A DNA stretch of 64,000 nt from JBGAPI01 sp044221335 (lineage in GTDB: Bacteria; Pseudomonadota; Gammaproteobacteria; Xanthomonadales; Ahniellaceae), in contig JBGAPI010000026.1 in assembly GCA_044221335.1 (NCBI GenBank), positions 1 through 64,000 on the forward strand, given 5' to 3'. The notes under the pieces were generated by a model. The model saw only the letters and a program-made list of their open reading frames with translations, had not been told where the DNA came from and did not search any database. Of this stretch, positions 62,571 through 64,000 are shown one piece after another (position 1 is the stretch's first letter; each line of letters begins with the position of its first letter). A program made the position numbers and the translations under genes.

Positions 62571-64000
62571 TCAGCGCTTCGGCTCCGCCACCGGCGGCGG
62601 CGCGCCGTCGCGCGGCGGCAGCACCGGCTGGGCGTCGGACGGCAGCAGGTTCTGCTTGTTCTGCGTGGCCTTCAGCTGCTCGGCGCGCATGAAGTTGTAC
62701 TTCTCGCTGCTGATCGAGGCTTCGGTGGCGGCGTCGCGAAGAATGGTCGGCTGCAGGAACACCATGAGGTTCCGCTTCAGCGTCGAGGCGCTGCGGTAGC
62801 GGAACAGGTTCCCGAGGATCGGGATGTCGCCCAGCGCCGGCACCTTCGACACGCTCTCCTTGGTCTCGGTCGAGATCAGGCCGCCCAGCACCAGGGTCTG
62901 GCGATCGGCGACGAGGACGCTGGTCGCGATCTCTCGGTTGTTGGTGATCAGGTCGGATGCGCCCGGCACCGCGTTGGCGATCGACGAGATTTCCTGCTTG
63001 AGATCGAGTCGGACCGAGTCGCCCTCGTTGATGTGCGGGGTGACGGTGAGCTTCAGGCCCACATCCTTGCGCTGCACGGTGCGGAACGGGTTGCCGAGCA
63101 CGCCGCCGCTGCTGCCGCTGCCGCTGTTGCCCTGCACGTTGGTGGTGAACTCGCCCTGGATGAAGGGCACTTCCTGGCCGACCTTGATCAGCGCCTCCTG
63201 GTGGTCGAGGGTGACGATCGACGGCGTCGACAGGATGTTGGAACGGCCGTCGCCGTCGAGCGCGCGCACCAGGCCGCCCAGCTGCAGGATCGGCGTATCG
63301 CTGCCCGGCAGCGTGAGGGTGCCGCCGACGAAGCCGATGTTGAGTCCGCCGCCGGCCTGCAGCGGGTTCAGCGCGGCGCCGAGGATGTTGCCGCCGCCGC
63401 TGGAGTTGCCGAAGTTGGTGCCGCCGAAAATGCCGCGGGTGAGGTCGATGACGTTGCCGTCGGCGTCCTTCACCGGCTTGATCGAGGTGTTCTGCATCTG
63501 CACGCCGAGCTCGTTGGCGCGGTCGTTGCTGACCTCGGCGATCACGCCCTCGATCATCACCTGGGCGCGACGGATGTCGAGCTGGCGGATCACCGACTGC
63601 AGCTCGCGGAACACCGCTGCCGCCCCCCTTGTCGCCTTCCTTCGCCGCCTGCTCGCGGTTCAGGGTCTTCGCGGTGGTCTCGAGGATCGGCACCAGGTCT
63701 TCGGCCTTGGCGTAGCGCAGGTAGACGACCTGGGTCGCGTCGCCCGAGGTCAGCGGCTCGTCCAGATGCCCGATCAGCGCGCGCATCTTCAGGCGCGCCG
63801 ACGGGTCGCCGGACAGCAGCAGCGAGTTGGTGCGCGCGTCGGCGAACACCTTCGCCGGCGCGGTGCCGTTCAGCTGGTCGGCGGCGTCGCCGGCCAGCAG
63901 GGTCAGCGTGCGCGCCATTTCGGCGGCGTTGGCGTGGTTGAGCGACACCACCTCGATGCTCGCGTCCGAGGCCTGGTCGATGCGGGCGACCAGGGCCTCG
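62571..64000 (-). pseudogene. gspD: Type II secretin GspD, 5' end outside window, frame broken by a +1 indel
   Basis: From the right edge to about 63625 the reading frame encodes the N1/N2-like ring-building region (EALVARIDQASDASIEVVSLN, then LLAGDAADQLNGTAPAKVFADA). It then becomes out of frame at a run of six C (six G on the coding strand, 63623-63628). The secretin domain continues in another frame from FRELQSVIRQLDIRRAQVMI to the stop at 62571, with LPALGDIPILGNLF-type signature in VSKVPALGDIPILGNLF. Removing one G restores DKGAAAVFREL and a continuous secretin. The cause could be a real mutation or an assembly/sequencing error, or a slippery site. Confidence 0.85.

Overview
The window is very GC-rich chromosomal DNA with dense genes and short gaps. 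Gene content points to a gammaproteobacterium of the Xanthomonadales/Lysobacterales type. The supporting genes are a complete recCBD operon, Hda with its pgsA-like/perM/DUF2066 neighbourhood, an S9 dipeptidyl-peptidase, a DUF3011 protein, a TPR-sulfotransferase and a type II secretion gspD-gspE pair. The organism assignment is inference from gene content and composition. No tRNA, rRNA, CRISPR array, transposase or prophage gene was found.

Left part (1-22 kb). The 5' end of a gene at the left edge is followed by divergent hslO (Hsp33) and mtgA, a CBS-domain protein with a small membrane protein, a GT-C type membrane glycosyltransferase, a polysaccharide-deacetylase-like protein and purD. Facing purD is a translationally coupled minus-strand block (DUF2066 protein, CDP-alcohol phosphatidyltransferase, PerM-type permease, hda). 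Next come a DUF3011 protein, a glutaredoxin-like protein, sdaA, a lipoprotein and a small exported protein with an Sm-like pattern. A sulfate-uptake operon follows (OprO/P-like porin, sbp, cysT, cysW, cysA), then a divergent M23 endopeptidase.

Middle part (22-42 kb). A block of protein- or small-molecule-modifying enzymes comes first: TPR-Asp/Asn beta-hydroxylase, SAM methyltransferase with an extra N-terminal domain, a 2OG-Fe(II) oxygenase and a divergent TPR-sulfotransferase. Then come pbpC, a large periplasmic-sensor GGDEF protein, a PLP decarboxylase, a two-gene cassette of small proteins, an anchored SGNH-like hydrolase, an SDR, the S9 peptidase, and scoA/scoB with an inverted repeat flanking scoA.

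Right part (42-64 kb). recC, recB and recD overlap by 4 bases each. They are followed by a 16-repeat exported beta-propeller protein, a PhzF-family protein, metK, an orphan gene, a VOC-family protein, three tandem family-2 glycosyltransferase paralogues of exactly 265 residues each, and gspE preceded by gspD. The gspD frame is broken by one extra G in a six-G tract.

Intergenic space is rich in small palindromic repeats of several families. One 111-base palindromic element occurs twice, one 54-base element flanks scoA in inverted orientation, and one REP-like hairpin occurs in tandem and again 42 kb away. The most promising less-described features are the hydroxylase/methyltransferase/oxygenase/sulfotransferase block, the tandem 265-residue glycosyltransferases beside gspE, the porin-led sulfate operon, and the small-protein pair at 34.9-35.5 kb.
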